Of a stretch of 64,000 nt of DNA, positions 11,259-21,752 are shown piece after piece (within the stretch, counting starts at the first letter, position 1; each line of letters opens with the position of its first letter). The notes below the pieces were generated by a model. It ran no database searches. It was not told where the DNA came from and worked only from the letters and a program-made list of their open reading frames with translations. Source of the DNA: Chrysophaeum taylorii (lineage: Eukaryota; Sar; Pelagophyceae; Pelagomonadales; Pelagomonadaceae); NCBI GenBank assembly GCA_029834535.1, contig JAQMWT010000164.1, positions 33,869 to 97,868 of the forward strand. Direction: 5' to 3'. A program made the translations under genes and the position numbers.

Positions 11259-12298
11259 TCCTAACTACTAATCGACAGATGTTTGTCTGTCTGTCTGTTT
11301 GTTTGTTTGTCTGTTTGTCCCTCGATTTAGGGTAAGGATCAGGTAGGCGCGAGTAAGGATCAGGTAGGCGCGAGAGCCAGACAGTGATCCTCCAAGCCGT
11401 CTACGGCGACCTCGCAGACTATTTCCACGACCCGCGGCGGCTCTTTCAGCGCGCCATTCTCACGCCCCGTCGAAACGATGTTGTCGATGCTGACAACGCG
11501 CGCATGACCGCGGCCTTTTTCCCGGAGACGAGGCGTCGGAGTTCTTTTCGGCTGACTAGGTTGGGTCGGAAGACGACGCCTCGCTCTTTACAGTCGAGTT
11601 TTCAACTCCCTGACAACCAACGGCATGCTGACTTTGATCGCGAGCTTAAAGTCTTCGCAACCTCGACCCGTCGCACGGCCACTGCAACGGTACCAGATAC
11701 ATGATCGATCGTGTCGTTGTCACCGAGGCTCCTCCAACCTGTATCCCTTAAGGCCCGCCGACGCCAAACGATCAACAAGAGCCAGGGCCAGACGCCCCGC
11801 GAGGTCGGCGTCCTCTTGAAGCCCGTCTTCTGCCACGTCCAGCTCGTGGCTCTCTGTCGATCGGCAACCCGGGAGGATCCTCTCTTCTGAGTCGACGACT
11901 CCACCTACCCCACACGTGCTGCGCAATACCGATAAGCCCCCTCCCGGCGTCTACACGCGCACTGTAGGTGAACTTACTGGGACCAGGTGAACTTACTGGG
12001 GTTTGAGATTGGGACTAGGTGAACTTGAGACCAGGTGAACTTGAGACCAGGTGTGGGGGGTTTTTAGAGTGAACGCAAAGGCGAGCGGCGTGTGCGGATC
12101 AAAGCAGCTTAGATTGGCGGAGGTGAGAGCGACGAGCTCAGAAGGAGTGGGGTGAGTGGACGTGAGCACGAGTGGGCTTACGCCGAACTTACTGGGGTTA
12201 GAGATTGGGACTAGGTGAACTTACTGGGACCAGGTGAACTTACTGGGGTTAGAGTGGGACCAGGTGAACTTACTGGCGAACTTACTGGCCTGCACTTG
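11259..12298 (+). mobile_element. Helitron-like element, copy 2 (tandem)
   Basis: Joins copy 1 directly: the CTTG end of copy 1 is followed at once by TCCTAACTACTAATCGACAG. The helicase remnant reads RAILTPRRNDVVDADNAR in one frame and LRNLDPSHGHCNGTRYMIDR in another, then TINKSQGQTPREVGVLL and KPVFCHVQL, matching the end of PIF1/Helitron helicases. Frame breaks show it is not functional. The 3' third holds many AGGTGAACTTACTGG units. Confidence 0.82.
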
Positions 12299-13299
12299 TC
12301 TCTAACTACGAATCGACAGATGTTTGTCTGTCTGTCTGTTTGTCTGTCTGTTTGTCCCTCGATTTAGGGTAAGGATCAGGTAGGCGCGAGTAAGGATCAG
12401 GTAGGCGCGAGAGCCAGACAGTGATCCTCAAGCCGTCTACGGCGACCTCGCAGACTATTTCCACGACCCGCGGCGGCTCTTTCAGCGCGCCATTCTCACG
12501 CCCGTCGAAACGATGTTGTCGATGCTGACAACGCGCGCATGACCGCGGCCTTTTTCCGGAGACGAGGCGTCGGAGTTCTTTTAGGCAGACTAGGTTGGGT
12601 CGGAAGACGACGCCTCGCTCTTTACAGTCGAGTTTTCGACTCCCTGACAACCAACGGCATGCTGACTTTGATCGCGAGCTTAAGGTCTTCGCAACCTCGA
12701 CCCGTCGCACGGCCACTGCAACGGTACCAGATACATGATCGATCGTGTCGTGTCACCGAGGCTCCTCCAACCTGTATCCCTTAAGGCCCGCCGACGCCAA
12801 ACGATCACCAAGAGCCAGGGCCAGACGCCCCGCGAGGTCGGCGTCCTCTCCCAAGCCCGTCTTCTGTCACGTCCAGCTCTACGTGGCTCTCTGTCGATCG
12901 GCAACCCCGGGATATGCTCTTCTGAGTCGACGACTCCACCTACCCCCACGTGCTGCGCAATACCGATAAGCCCCCTCCCGGCGTCTACACGCGCACTGTA
13001 GGTGAACTTACTGGGACCAGGTGAACTTACTGGAACCAGGTGAACTTGCGGAGGTTAGAGATGGGACTAGGTGAAATTGGACCAGGTGAACTTACTGAGA
13101 CCAAGTGAACTTACTGGGGTTTTAGAGTAAACTCAAAGGTTAGCGGCGTGTGCGGATCAAAGCAGCTTAGATTGGCGGGGGTGACGGCGACGAGCTCGAA
13201 GGAAAGTGGATGTGAGCACGAGTGGGTTTACCCTGAATTTACTGGGGTTAGAGATTGGGACTAGGTGAACTTACTGGCGAACTTACTGGCCTGCACTTG
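12299..13299 (+). mobile_element. Helitron-like element, copy 3 (tandem)
   Basis: Follows copy 2 directly, with a slightly changed 5' end (TCTCTAACTACGAATC). It ends CCTGCACTTG before T at 13300. The same broken helicase remnant and the same iterated subterminal units are present. A 31-bp spacer (13300-13330) separates it from the inverted copy 4. Confidence 0.8.
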
Positions 13300-13330
13300 T
13301 TCATTATACTGCGTCATTTAAAAATTAAGA

Positions 13331-14548
13331 CAAGTGCAGGCCAGTAAGTTCACCTAGTCCCAATCTCTAACCCCAGTAAGTTCACCTAATCCCAGTAAGT
13401 TTCATATAAGTTCACCTGGTCAGTAAGTTCACCTAGCTCACACCAACTCCTTTTGAGCTCGTCGCTCTCGCCTCCGCCAATCCAAGCTGCTTTGATCCGC
13501 ACGCGCCGCCAACCTTTGAGTTTACTCTAAAAACCCTTTACTCTAAAAACCCCAGTATGTTCACCTGGTCCCAGTTTCACCTGGTCACGCAGTTCACCTA
13601 GTCCCAATCTCCAACCCCAGTAAGTTCACCTGGCCCCAGTAAGTTCACCTACAGTGCGCGTGTAGACGCCGTGAGGGGGCTTATCGGTATTGCGCAGCAC
13701 GTGTGGGGTAGGGTGGAGTCGTCGACCCAGATGAGTATATCCTCGGGGATGCCGATCGACAAGCCACGTAGAGCTGGACGTGGCAGAAGACGGGCTTGGG
13801 AAAGAGGACGCCGACCTCGCGGGCGTCTGGCCCTGGCTCTTGTTGATCGTTTGGCGTCGGCGGGCCTTAAGGATCCAGGTTGGAGGAGCCTCGGTGACAA
13901 CGACACGATCGATCATGTATCTGGTACCGTTGCAGTGGCCGTGCGACGGGTCGAGGTTGCAGACATTAAGCTCGCGATCAAAGTCAGCATTGGTGTCAGG
14001 AGTTGACTCTACTGTAAGAGCGAGGCGTCGTCTTCCGACCTAGTCAGCCGAAAAGAACTCCGACGTCTCTCCGGGAAAAAGGCCGCGGTCATGCGCGCGT
14101 TGTCAGCATCGACAACATCGTTTCGACGGGGCGTGAGAATGGCGCGCTGGCTAAAAGAGCCGCCGCGGGTCGTGGAAATAGTCTGCGAGGTCGCCGTAGA
14201 CGGCTTGGGAGGATCACTGTCTGGCTCTCGTGCCTACCTGATCCTTACTCTCGCGCCTACCTGATCCTTACCCTAAATCGAGGGACAGACAGACAGACAT
14301 ACGTCCGGCGGCAGCATGCGTACGACCTACGGGCGGGGCCCGTCCTCTCTTCGCCTGCCCCACGCCTCGGCGATGACCCCGACTAGGTCCCGCGTACTTA
14401 TCTCCGCCCGTCAGGCACATCCCTCATACCCCACAAACCCACCCACATCCTTCATGCTCCCCACACACACCCCCCCCCTCTTAGCAGTCGACATTTAAAA
14501 ACAGACAGACAGACAGACAGACAAACATCTGTCGATTAGTAGTTAGGA
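13331..14548 (-). mobile_element. Helitron-like element, copy 4 (inverted, with insertion)
   Basis: Reverse-complement copy: CAAGTGCAGG at the left is the 3' end, and ...GATTAGTAGTTAGGA at the right is the 5' TC end, next to T (A on the element strand). About 200 bp of unrelated C-rich sequence (about 14302-14500) interrupts the CAGA microsatellite near the 5' end. Together with copy 3 it forms an inverted repeat of about 1 kb arms. Confidence 0.8.
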
Positions 14549-14763
14549 TTGGCTTGTTTTGAGAAACGTCCTTTGAAGAAGAAGAAGAAGAAGGAGAAGA
14601 AGTATAATAACCTATAGGAGACATTAAAAAAAGAATACAGAAGAAGAAGAAGAGGAGATTCGAAAGGAATGTAACGGACGTAGTGGCAAGGAGTGGATGA
14701 GATGACGTGATAGAGGGACGTTAGTGACTCTACGACAACTGGAGGACCCTCCAGTTGCGAGTT
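14549..14763. other. Upstream region of Ca2+-ATPase gene with GAA runs
   Basis: GAA-rich microsatellites occur at about 14575-14602 and 14641-14656. No promoter motif can be named with confidence. Confidence 0.5.
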
Positions 14764-17700
14764 ATGGAGCAGCAGCGGTCGACGAGCATGCGGAGCGTTG
14801 TGGTGGAGGAGGAGGTGCGCGGGGGGTACACGTTGTCGAAGGCGGGTCTATCGGACATGGTGAAGGACCAGCAGAAGGGATACTTGGAGGCGTTTGGAGG
14901 GGTGGAGGGCCTGGCGGTGGCCCTCGAGACGGACGCGTGTCGCGGGTTGTCGAGCGATCCCGAAAATTTGGCGCGACGGAGGTTTCAGTTCGGGAGGAAC
15001 TACATCGAGCCGCCGCGGATGAAGTCGTACGGGGAGCTTCTGCTGGAGGGTCTGGAAGACAACACGATTCGGGCGCTCATCGGATGCGCGGCGATATCTC
15101 TGGGGCTCGAGCTCAGCTTTGGGCACGACAAGCGGACGGGGTGGATCGAGGGGACGGTGATATTGCTGACCGTGATTGTGGTGTTGAACATCGGGGCGTC
15201 GATCGACTACTCCAAGGCGCGGGAGTTTCGTCGGCAACAACTGGAGCTGGAAAGCGGCGAGCTGGCGAACGCGGTGCGCGACGGGTCGACGGCCAAGGTG
15301 TCACCCAAGGAGATCGTGGTGGGGGATGTGGTGCGGGTGGCCGTCGGGGATATCATCGTCGCCGACGGGGTGTTGTTGGAGGGCGCGGACGTGAAGATGG
15401 ACGAGAGCGCGTTGACGGGGGAGGCGGCCCTCGTGTCCAAGGACCCGCGAAAAGATCCTTTTTTGATGAGCGGGACTTCGGTGATGAGCGGGTCTGGGAA
15501 ACTGATGAGCGTCGCGGTCGGGATAAACAGCGTCCAGGGCCGGATCTTCGAGGCCGTGCACGGCGGGGGGGAGGGGCCAAACACCACGACCACGAACGAC
15601 AACAATTTGATCGGGAAGCTGGACAGGCTCGCGATCCAGATCGGGAAGGCAGGGTTGTACGTCGCGACGATCGCTTTGTTTTACATGTTGTTGCACTGGA
15701 CCGTGACGCACCGGTATCGGGTGTGGAAGATGACGTACCTGAACGAGCTGTTGAAGTTTTTTATTGCCGCGGTGACGATTTTGGTCGTGGCCGTGCCCGA
15801 AGGGCTGCCGCTGGCCGTCGCGCTGTCGCTGGCTATCACGATGGGCCGGCTGATGCACGAGAACAACCGCGTGAAGCACATGGACGCGTGCGAGACGATG
15901 GGTTCGGCGACGACTATTTGCAGCGACAAGACGGGGACGCTGACGCAGAACAAGATGACGGTGGTGCGTCTGTGGGCGGCGGGAAATCTGTCGTCGGGGG
16001 AAGCGGAGATCGCGGGAGAATTGGTCCGAAAGAGCGAGTTTGCTGAGGTCTGGGGGGCGTCGGTGGCCCTGAACTCGGCCCCGACCTCGAGAGTGTCGAA
16101 GACCCCCCAGGGCTCGTGGAAATACGAGGGAAACGCGACGGAATGCGCCCTCCTCAAGCTCGCGCACCTCTCGGGGATCGACGTGGCTTCGCGGCGCTCG
16201 AAGACGCCGCCCGGGGCCTCGGGGTTGGACTGGGGGGTCAAGGCCTTTCCTTTTTCTTCCGAGCGCAAGAAGATGAGCTGGGTGGTAAAAAACGAAAATG
16301 GTGGGTTCCGGCTCTTCACGAAGGGCGCGCCGCACGTCGTAGAATGCAGCTCGGCCCTCGACTCGGAGGGCCGGGTCGTCCCGCTCGACGAGGCGGCCTA
16401 CGCGGAGACCATCCAGAGCTTCCAGAAGCAGGCGATGCGGACGCTCGCGTTGGCCTACCGAGACTTCGCGCAACCTCCCGCGGGCGGCTGGGAGGCGCCG
16501 GGCGTGTCGTCGTCGATGTCGCTCGAGGCCGAGACCGGGTTAACGCTCGTGTGCGTCGTCGGAATCGAAGATCCACTCCGGCCGACGGTGCGCCGCGCGA
16601 TCCACGCGTGCAACCGCGCGGGCGTCGACGTCCGGATGTGCACGGGAGACGCGCTGGAGACGGCCGTCGCGATCGCCGCGCAGTGCGGGATTCTTCGTCC
16701 GCGCGATTTCGAGAACGACGTCCCCAAACCGGCCTTCGCGATGACGGGGGCCGAGTTTGACGAGCGGGTTCACGTGCTGGACCGCGACGCGCCGCCCGTC
16801 ATGCGCCGCGGCGTCCAGGGTGGAGTTGTCGGCGAGTTCCTCAAGCCGCCGTTCCGGCGAGCCGAAGACGGCGACCGGATCCTCGATCAGGAGGCGTTCG
16901 ACGCGATCTGGCCAAAACTAAGGGTATTGGCGCGATGTCAACCCCAAGACAAGCTGACGCTCGTCAACGGTCTCCGCGCATCCCGCGTCTTCTCCGACGC
17001 TGCGTATTGCGAACGCCTGCGTGCGACGCACGGGATAACGATATTCCCCGACCACCAGGTCGTCGCGGTCACGGGAGACGGCACGAACGACGCGCCGGCC
17101 CTCAAGGCTGCCAACGTCGGGTTTGCGATGGGCATTGTGGGGACAGACATCGCCAAACAAGCGTGCGACATCATTCTTCTGGACGACAACTTCGAGTCGA
17201 CGGTAGCCGCGGTGAAGTGGGGGAGAAACGTCTTCGATTCTATCTCTAAATTCTGTCAATTCCAGCTCACCGTCAACATCTCCGCCGTGTTCGCCGCCTG
17301 CGTCGGCGCCATCTGTTACCGCGCTTCGCCACTCAGCGCCGTCCAGATGCTCTGGGTCAACATGATCATGGACTCCCTCGCCTCGGTCGCCCTCGCCACG
17401 GAACCGCCGACCGACGCCCTCCTCCAACGACCTCCCTACGGCAGGCAGAGACCCATCATCACCCGAATTATGTGGCACAACATGATCGGCCAGGCTACGT
17501 ACCAGCTCGCCGTCGTCTGTCTCCTCCTCTTCGCGCCCCCGCCCTTTCTCCGCCTCGACGAGAAGATCGTCCCCTTCCGATATACGGATCATCAGCACGA
17601 ATTGATCGACAGAGGCAACCAGCACTTCACCGTCGTCTTCAACGCCTTCGTTCTCATGCAGTTATTCAACGAGCTCAACTCGCGCCGTCTCCAGAGCGTC

Positions 17701-18060
17701 GACCGCCTCAAGTCGTACTGGTCGGAATGGAACGTCTTCGAAGGCATACACAAAAATCCGTTATTCGGCGCCGTCGTTATCTCCACCTTTGCCCTCCAAA
17801 TCATCCTCGTCCAGACGGCCGGCCGCTTCTTCACCGTCAGTCCTCTTTCCGCGTCCCAGTGGCTCTTCTGCGCATGCTTCGGTCTCGCGTCGCTCGCCGT
17901 CCAGTTCGTCATAAACGCTATCCTCGTCCTGTCCTCGGACAAAAGGCAATCGCCAACCTCCGCGAGCACGATCGAGCTCGTCCCGCTCACCGCCGCCGAG
18001 GCCGCCGAAGAAAAGTCCTCCGCCTCCGCTACTATTACTTCTTCTTCCATGCTGCCGTGA
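14764..18060 (+). CDS. Plasma-membrane-type (P-IIB) Ca2+-ATPase
   Basis: Pumps Ca2+ out of the cytosol using ATP. ATG 14764 gives 1,098 aa, a normal length. Motifs in order: actuator loop TGEA at 218-221 (family norm TGES); M4 VPEGLPLAVALS with PEGLP at 345-349; phosphorylation site SDKTGTLTQNKMT with Asp388; nucleotide-binding KGAP at 520; hinge TGDGTNDAPAL at 770-778; and a MQLFNELNSRR segment matching the FNE(I/L)NxR motif typical of PMCA. Hydrophobic helices pair before the actuator domain and cluster at the C-terminus. No clear calmodulin-binding helix is seen at either end; the C-terminal tail is Ser/Thr/Ala-rich. Which membrane it acts in (plasma, vacuole, other) is not shown by sequence. 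Confidence 0.93.
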   Translation: MEQQRSTSMRSVVVEEEVRGGYTLSKAGLSDMVKDQQKGYLEAFGGVEGLAVALETDACRGLSSDPENLARRRFQFGRNYIEPPRMKSYGELLLEGLEDNTIRALIGCAAISLGLELSFGHDKRTGWIEGTVILLTVIVVLNIGASIDYSKAREFRRQQLELESGELANAVRDGSTAKVSPKEIVVGDVVRVAVGDIIVADGVLLEGADVKMDESALTGEAALVSKDPRKDPFLMSGTSVMSGSGKLMSVAVGINSVQGRIFEAVHGGGEGPNTTTTNDNNLIGKLDRLAIQIGKAGLYVATIALFYMLLHWTVTHRYRVWKMTYLNELLKFFIAAVTILVVAVPEGLPLAVALSLAITMGRLMHENNRVKHMDACETMGSATTICSDKTGTLTQNKMTVVRLWAAGNLSSGEAEIAGELVRKSEFAEVWGASVALNSAPTSRVSKTPQGSWKYEGNATECALLKLAHLSGIDVASRRSKTPPGASGLDWGVKAFPFSSERKKMSWVVKNENGGFRLFTKGAPHVVECSSALDSEGRVVPLDEAAYAETIQSFQKQAMRTLALAYRDFAQPPAGGWEAPGVSSSMSLEAETGLTLVCVVGIEDPLRPTVRRAIHACNRAGVDVRMCTGDALETAVAIAAQCGILRPRDFENDVPKPAFAMTGAEFDERVHVLDRDAPPVMRRGVQGGVVGEFLKPPFRRAEDGDRILDQEAFDAIWPKLRVLARCQPQDKLTLVNGLRASRVFSDAAYCERLRATHGITIFPDHQVVAVTGDGTNDAPALKAANVGFAMGIVGTDIAKQACDIILLDDNFESTVAAVKWGRNVFDSISKFCQFQLTVNISAVFAACVGAICYRASPLSAVQMLWVNMIMDSLASVALATEPPTDALLQRPPYGRQRPIITRIMWHNMIGQATYQLAVVCLLLFAPPPFLRLDEKIVPFRYTDHQHELIDRGNQHFTVVFNAFVLMQLFNELNSRRLQSVDRLKSYWSEWNVFEGIHKNPLFGAVVISTFALQIILVQTAGRFFTVSPLSASQWLFCACFGLASLAVQFVINAILVLSSDKRQSPTSASTIELVPLTAAEAAEEKSSASATITSSSMLP

Positions 18061-18621
18061 GTCCTGCCCTTTCCCTTTTGCAGCGCACCTCTTCCCCGAC
18101 ACAGCGCGTTGCAACCTAACCGCACCGCCTCGCCGATGCACGATCGAGAAGACGCCCGCCTCGTCGTCCTCGAAATACCCGACGACCACTGATAACAACA
18201 ACTCGATTCCATTGCATTGCATTCGAGAGATGCAGGCTGGTGGCGGCGCTCGATTCGATTTGATCTGATTATCGAAGAGAAGTAGTGCCCACTCTTTCAC
18301 AAACGCCGCCCTCCTCGATTTCTTCGTTTCGTCCTTCCTCCTGTGGCGAGCAGACTCACCACTACAGTAAAAAAACAACTCTGTGATGTTTCTTTCTTTG
18401 TTGTTGCACTCGCTTCTCTGCGGGGGCCTACGTCCTTCCCGGACACTTCTCATGAGAATAAGGGGTCTCAGGAGTAGTAATTATCCTCCTATTTACCTAG
18501 CATCGGCCCCGACGAGCATGAGGTCGGTCGGTCGGTCGCATCAAAAATCGTCGTCGTCAAAATTATTCGCAACGGATTTTTCGTAGGACTTCTTCTTCTT
18601 CGGGGACGACGGACCGACCCT
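18061..18621. other. Intergenic region, nothing recognised
   Basis: About 560 bp between two plus-strand genes. Neither a gene nor a repeat is recognised, apart from a short GTCG/GGTC run near 18523-18538. Confidence 0.5.
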
Positions 18622-21600
18622 ATGCTGTTGTGGTTGTTGTCACTCCTTCCACCCAGCGCCGCGCTGTGCGTCGACAAGAGCGAAAATGCGAGCGAGAGAC
18701 TCGCGGGGGCCCGCATCATCGAGACGGCCCACTTTGCACTCGGGCCCACGCGGCGCCAGGAGGTTGACCACGACTACGTGACCCTCGATGCCATCGCAAA
18801 GAGCATGATTGGCGGCAGCCTCCTCCAAGTAATCTCGAATCCCGAGGTCCCGACGACAGCGGAAACGTCGCTCGTGTTCCGTGTCGCAGGAGCCGAGGTC
18901 TCGCGTGCCTCGGACGTCCTGGCGTGCCGAGGGCGCGGAAACGACAGACTCGAGAGAGCAGAAGTGGCGCGGGCCATTCGCGCGGGCGACTGCCAGCTCA
19001 AAAAGAGACTGGTACCGGCCGACGTGGCTTCTCGGGGCTGGTTGTGCCTACCGTCGGTCGACCGGCCGGCGCGCCGCAACGGCGGAACGCTCAACTTGAT
19101 GGTAGGCTTGGTCTCGGCCAACGCGAGCAATACGGTGCGCGTCGTGACGAAGCCACACTTTCGGAGCGGGTCCTGCGCCGCCGCGTACGCCTCCCTGCCA
19201 ATGCGGGGGTGGGGCCTCGAGCAGCCCCACTCCCTTGCGTGTTCGCAGCCCTGTGCCGACGACGACGGGGCTGCTGCTGCTGCTGCTGCTGCTGCGAAGG
19301 AGACGACGTTCGACGTCGTCGTCGCGGCGTTCTCGCGAGCCGTCGCGCCGATGGTGGCGGGTATATTCGGGGCGCTGCCGCGGCGTCGCCGGCGGCGGTT
19401 GTGGTACTACAGCAAGGGCAAGAGCGTCCCCAAGAGCGTCCCCTGCGGCGGCGATCTGGAGGCTCTCCGAGCGCTCGTCGACGGACGGACGAGCGTGGCT
19501 ATAGAAACGGGTCTCCCAAACGTCGGAGGCTGCGACCACACGTACCTGCTTCACATCGTGCGCCACTACGAGGATCTAGGGGATACGACTTTGTTCTTGA
19601 AGGACACGACGCTCGCACATCAGCACCTGGGGTCGATGGTGAACGTACTCGCGTTTTCGTCGCGGGAGTCGCGGCCCTCAAACTGGCTCGCGTGGTGCGC
19701 GCGGCGCGCGAGGGCGAGCTCGGCGGCCTTCGAGCTTCCCTTCTACACCTCCGAGCTGTGCTGGCGCTTCGGGATGAGGACATGCGGGGGTTCCAGAAGC
19801 TCCTCCTATCAGCACGCTCGCGTCCGGCCGCTCGGGCGCTGGCTCGAAGACCACGGGATACTGTCTAATGCGACGCTCTGGACGTGCCGGGGCGGTGCGT
19901 TTGCAGCGAGCGCGGCCGGCATCGCTTTGACCCCCCGCGCTCGGTACGAGGCGATGCTCGCCGAGCTCGAGGACGACTCAAACAACACGAGCAGCAGCGA
20001 CAGCATCTCGAAGAAGAAGAAGAAGGAGAAGGAGAAGAAGAACAACAACAACAACAACAACAACGTCGAGGCGGGCCACTTTGTCGAGCGGGCGTGGTTC
20101 TCGGGACTATTTGGCGCCGGGAGATCTTGGACGCGCACGGAGCGCACCAAGGTGGTCGTGTACTCGGGGGTGTTTATTGGTGGCACCAACGGTACCGACG
20201 CCAAGTGGCTCCGGGACACGCTGCAGCGGCCCCCTTCTCGGCGGGCGCGGGGGTCTTCTTTCCTTCCCGAGTTCGTGTTTCTGTCGGATAGTCCTATCGC
20301 GCGTCGCGTCGCCGCGCGCAAAGGGTGGACGGCGAGGCGGTCGAATGGCGACGACACAACGCTAAGGACGGCGCCGCACCGTCTCGCGGCGCTCGGCGCG
20401 TACGACGTGTCGGTCTTCGTCGAAATCGGGCTCCGAGTGGACCTCGAGGCGATCGCCCTGGCGATCGCGGAGGATATGGTCGCGAGCTCGGTTGCGGTTT
20501 CGGCGCGACGCGTGTGCTGCGGACCGCGGGAAAACCACCCGGTCGGGCTCGTGCGCGCGGCGCTGCTGCGGCGGCCCCGGCAGGCCAATGCCCTCCTACC
20601 CACGCTCCGCGCCTACGCCCGCGACCGGCTCCTCCGGCACGGCAGCTGGGAGGAGGCTGAAGGCATCGCGTCGACGTCGTGCGTTGCGCGTCGTCGCACC
20701 GACGCGGCCGCGTTGTTCTCCGAGGCGTGGCTCGCCGAAACCAGGGCTTCGGGGGGCGCCGACGCGCTGGCGCTCCACGTCCTGCGCAGCTCATCATCAA
20801 ACCATTTTATTACTTTGACGTCGTCGCCCCTAGTCGCAGCCGCGCCGCTGCGGGCATTGCCGGCGCGCGAGTCGCCCGTGGTGCCTGCAGAGCGCGCGAT
20901 AATACGAACGTGGGTCTTCGTCGCGACGGGAAACTGCTCGGAACGGTGGGCGCGGCTCGCGCGGCGCGCCGTCCTGAGCGCCGAAAAGTACACGACCCTC
21001 GCGCGGCTGTGTATATTCTGGGGTACGCCAGAGGACCCGCTCGCGCGTTGGCTCGAGAAGCGTTCGCGAATCGTGTACCACGCCCGACCCGCGTGGACCC
21101 GATTCGTCGAAGAGGCCGTCTCGCTGCGCGGAACCCAAAACGCCCGTCTCCACTCGCCTCTTTACGCTGCCTCCGAGAGCCTCGTCGCGACGTTTCTAAG
21201 GATCGACGTCGCGCTGATGGTGAATCCGGCGGTTTCCGGCGACCTCGTCCTCTACTCGGATACGGACGTACTTTTTCGCCGCGACGTCACCCTCGAAGAT
21301 TTTGGCGGCGTCGTGCCCGAGTACTTTACGATGGGGGCCGAGTCCGACCCGGAGGACACCGTCAGCGGGAACGCGGGGGTGATGCTCTTGAACTTGGGGG
21401 GCTTGAGGGCCACCTACGACGATTTCGTTGACTTTGCGTTTAGCCGGGACAACGTCGACGCCGGCCTCTTTTACGGGGACGCGGGTCCCGGGGACCAGGG
21501 TGCCTTCCGTGCCTTTTACCGAGGCCGCTTCACCGTCGTCCCTTGGCCCGCCTTCAACTGGAAGGCATACTGGCCGCCGCCGCCGCCGCCACAAAATGGA

Positions 21601-21696
21601 AACGACGTCGCCATAGTCCACTTCCACGGCCCCGACAAAGCCCGGGGACTACTACCACCACCACCACCGAGAAAAATCAAGCATCGTCGCAAGTAG
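18622..21696 (+). CDS. Three-module secretory glycosyltransferase-like protein (DUF3431 + TOD1/DUF616-like + GT8-like)
   Basis: 1,024 aa with an N-terminal hydrophobic signal (MLLWLLSLLPPSAAL). About 228-420 resembles DUF3431: FDVVVAAFSRAVAPMV, LWYYSKGKS, then a TYLLHIVRHYEDL-like core and TTLFLKD. About 507-740 resembles the TOD1/MUCI70 (DUF616) domain: KVVVYSGVFIGG, FVFLSD, and RLAALGAYDVSVFVEIGLRV in place of the usual 'GYDYSIWIDGN'. About 755-1010 looks like a GT8-type nucleotide-sugar transferase: LVLYSDTDVLF with a metal-binding DTD at 880-882, NAGVMLLNL, GDQGAFRAFY and HFHGPDKARG near the end. Likely a Golgi or ER glycan enzyme; substrate unknown. A poly-Ala and a Lys/Glu/Asn run are encoded by in-frame microsatellites. 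Its 3' end meets MSH2 57 bp away. Confidence 0.8.
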   Translation: MLLWLLSLLPPSAALCVDKSENASERLAGARIIETAHFALGPTRRQEVDHDYVTLDAIAKSMIGGSLLQVISNPEVPTTAETSLVFRVAGAEVSRASDVLACRGRGNDRLERAEVARAIRAGDCQLKKRLVPADVASRGWLCLPSVDRPARRNGGTLNLMVGLVSANASNTVRVVTKPHFRSGSCAAAYASLPMRGWGLEQPHSLACSQPCADDDGAAAAAAAAAKETTFDVVVAAFSRAVAPMVAGIFGALPRRRRRRLWYYSKGKSVPKSVPCGGDLEALRALVDGRTSVAIETGLPNVGGCDHTYLLHIVRHYEDLGDTTLFLKDTTLAHQHLGSMVNVLAFSSRESRPSNWLAWCARRARASSAAFELPFYTSELCWRFGMRTCGGSRSSSYQHARVRPLGRWLEDHGILSNATLWTCRGGAFAASAAGIALTPRARYEAMLAELEDDSNNTSSSDSISKKKKKEKEKKNNNNNNNNVEAGHFVERAWFSGLFGAGRSWTRTERTKVVVYSGVFIGGTNGTDAKWLRDTLQRPPSRRARGSSFLPEFVFLSDSPIARRVAARKGWTARRSNGDDTTLRTAPHRLAALGAYDVSVFVEIGLRVDLEAIALAIAEDMVASSVAVSARRVCCGPRENHPVGLVRAALLRRPRQANALLPTLRAYARDRLLRHGSWEEAEGIASTSCVARRRTDAAALFSEAWLAETRASGGADALALHVLRSSSSNHFITLTSSPLVAAAPLRALPARESPVVPAERAIIRTWVFVATGNCSERWARLARRAVLSAEKYTTLARLCIFWGTPEDPLARWLEKRSRIVYHARPAWTRFVEEAVSLRGTQNARLHSPLYAASESLVATFLRIDVALMVNPAVSGDLVLYSDTDVLFRRDVTLEDFGGVVPEYFTMGAESDPEDTVSGNAGVMLLNLGGLRATYDDFVDFAFSRDNVDAGLFYGDAGPGDQGAFRAFYRGRFTVVPWPAFNWKAYWPPPPPPQNGNDVAIVHFHGPDKARGLLPPPPPRKIKHRRK

Positions 21697-21752
21697 TCTC
21701 CTCGTGGGGCCGTGCGGCGCGTGCGACCACTGGCTCGCCGATTATAACGCTC

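Noticed and set aside
10940-13300. Repeated short units with spacers, CRISPR-like at first sight
   Set aside because: Repeats are irregular, lie in a eukaryotic Helitron-like element, spacers are not of even length, and no cas gene is present.
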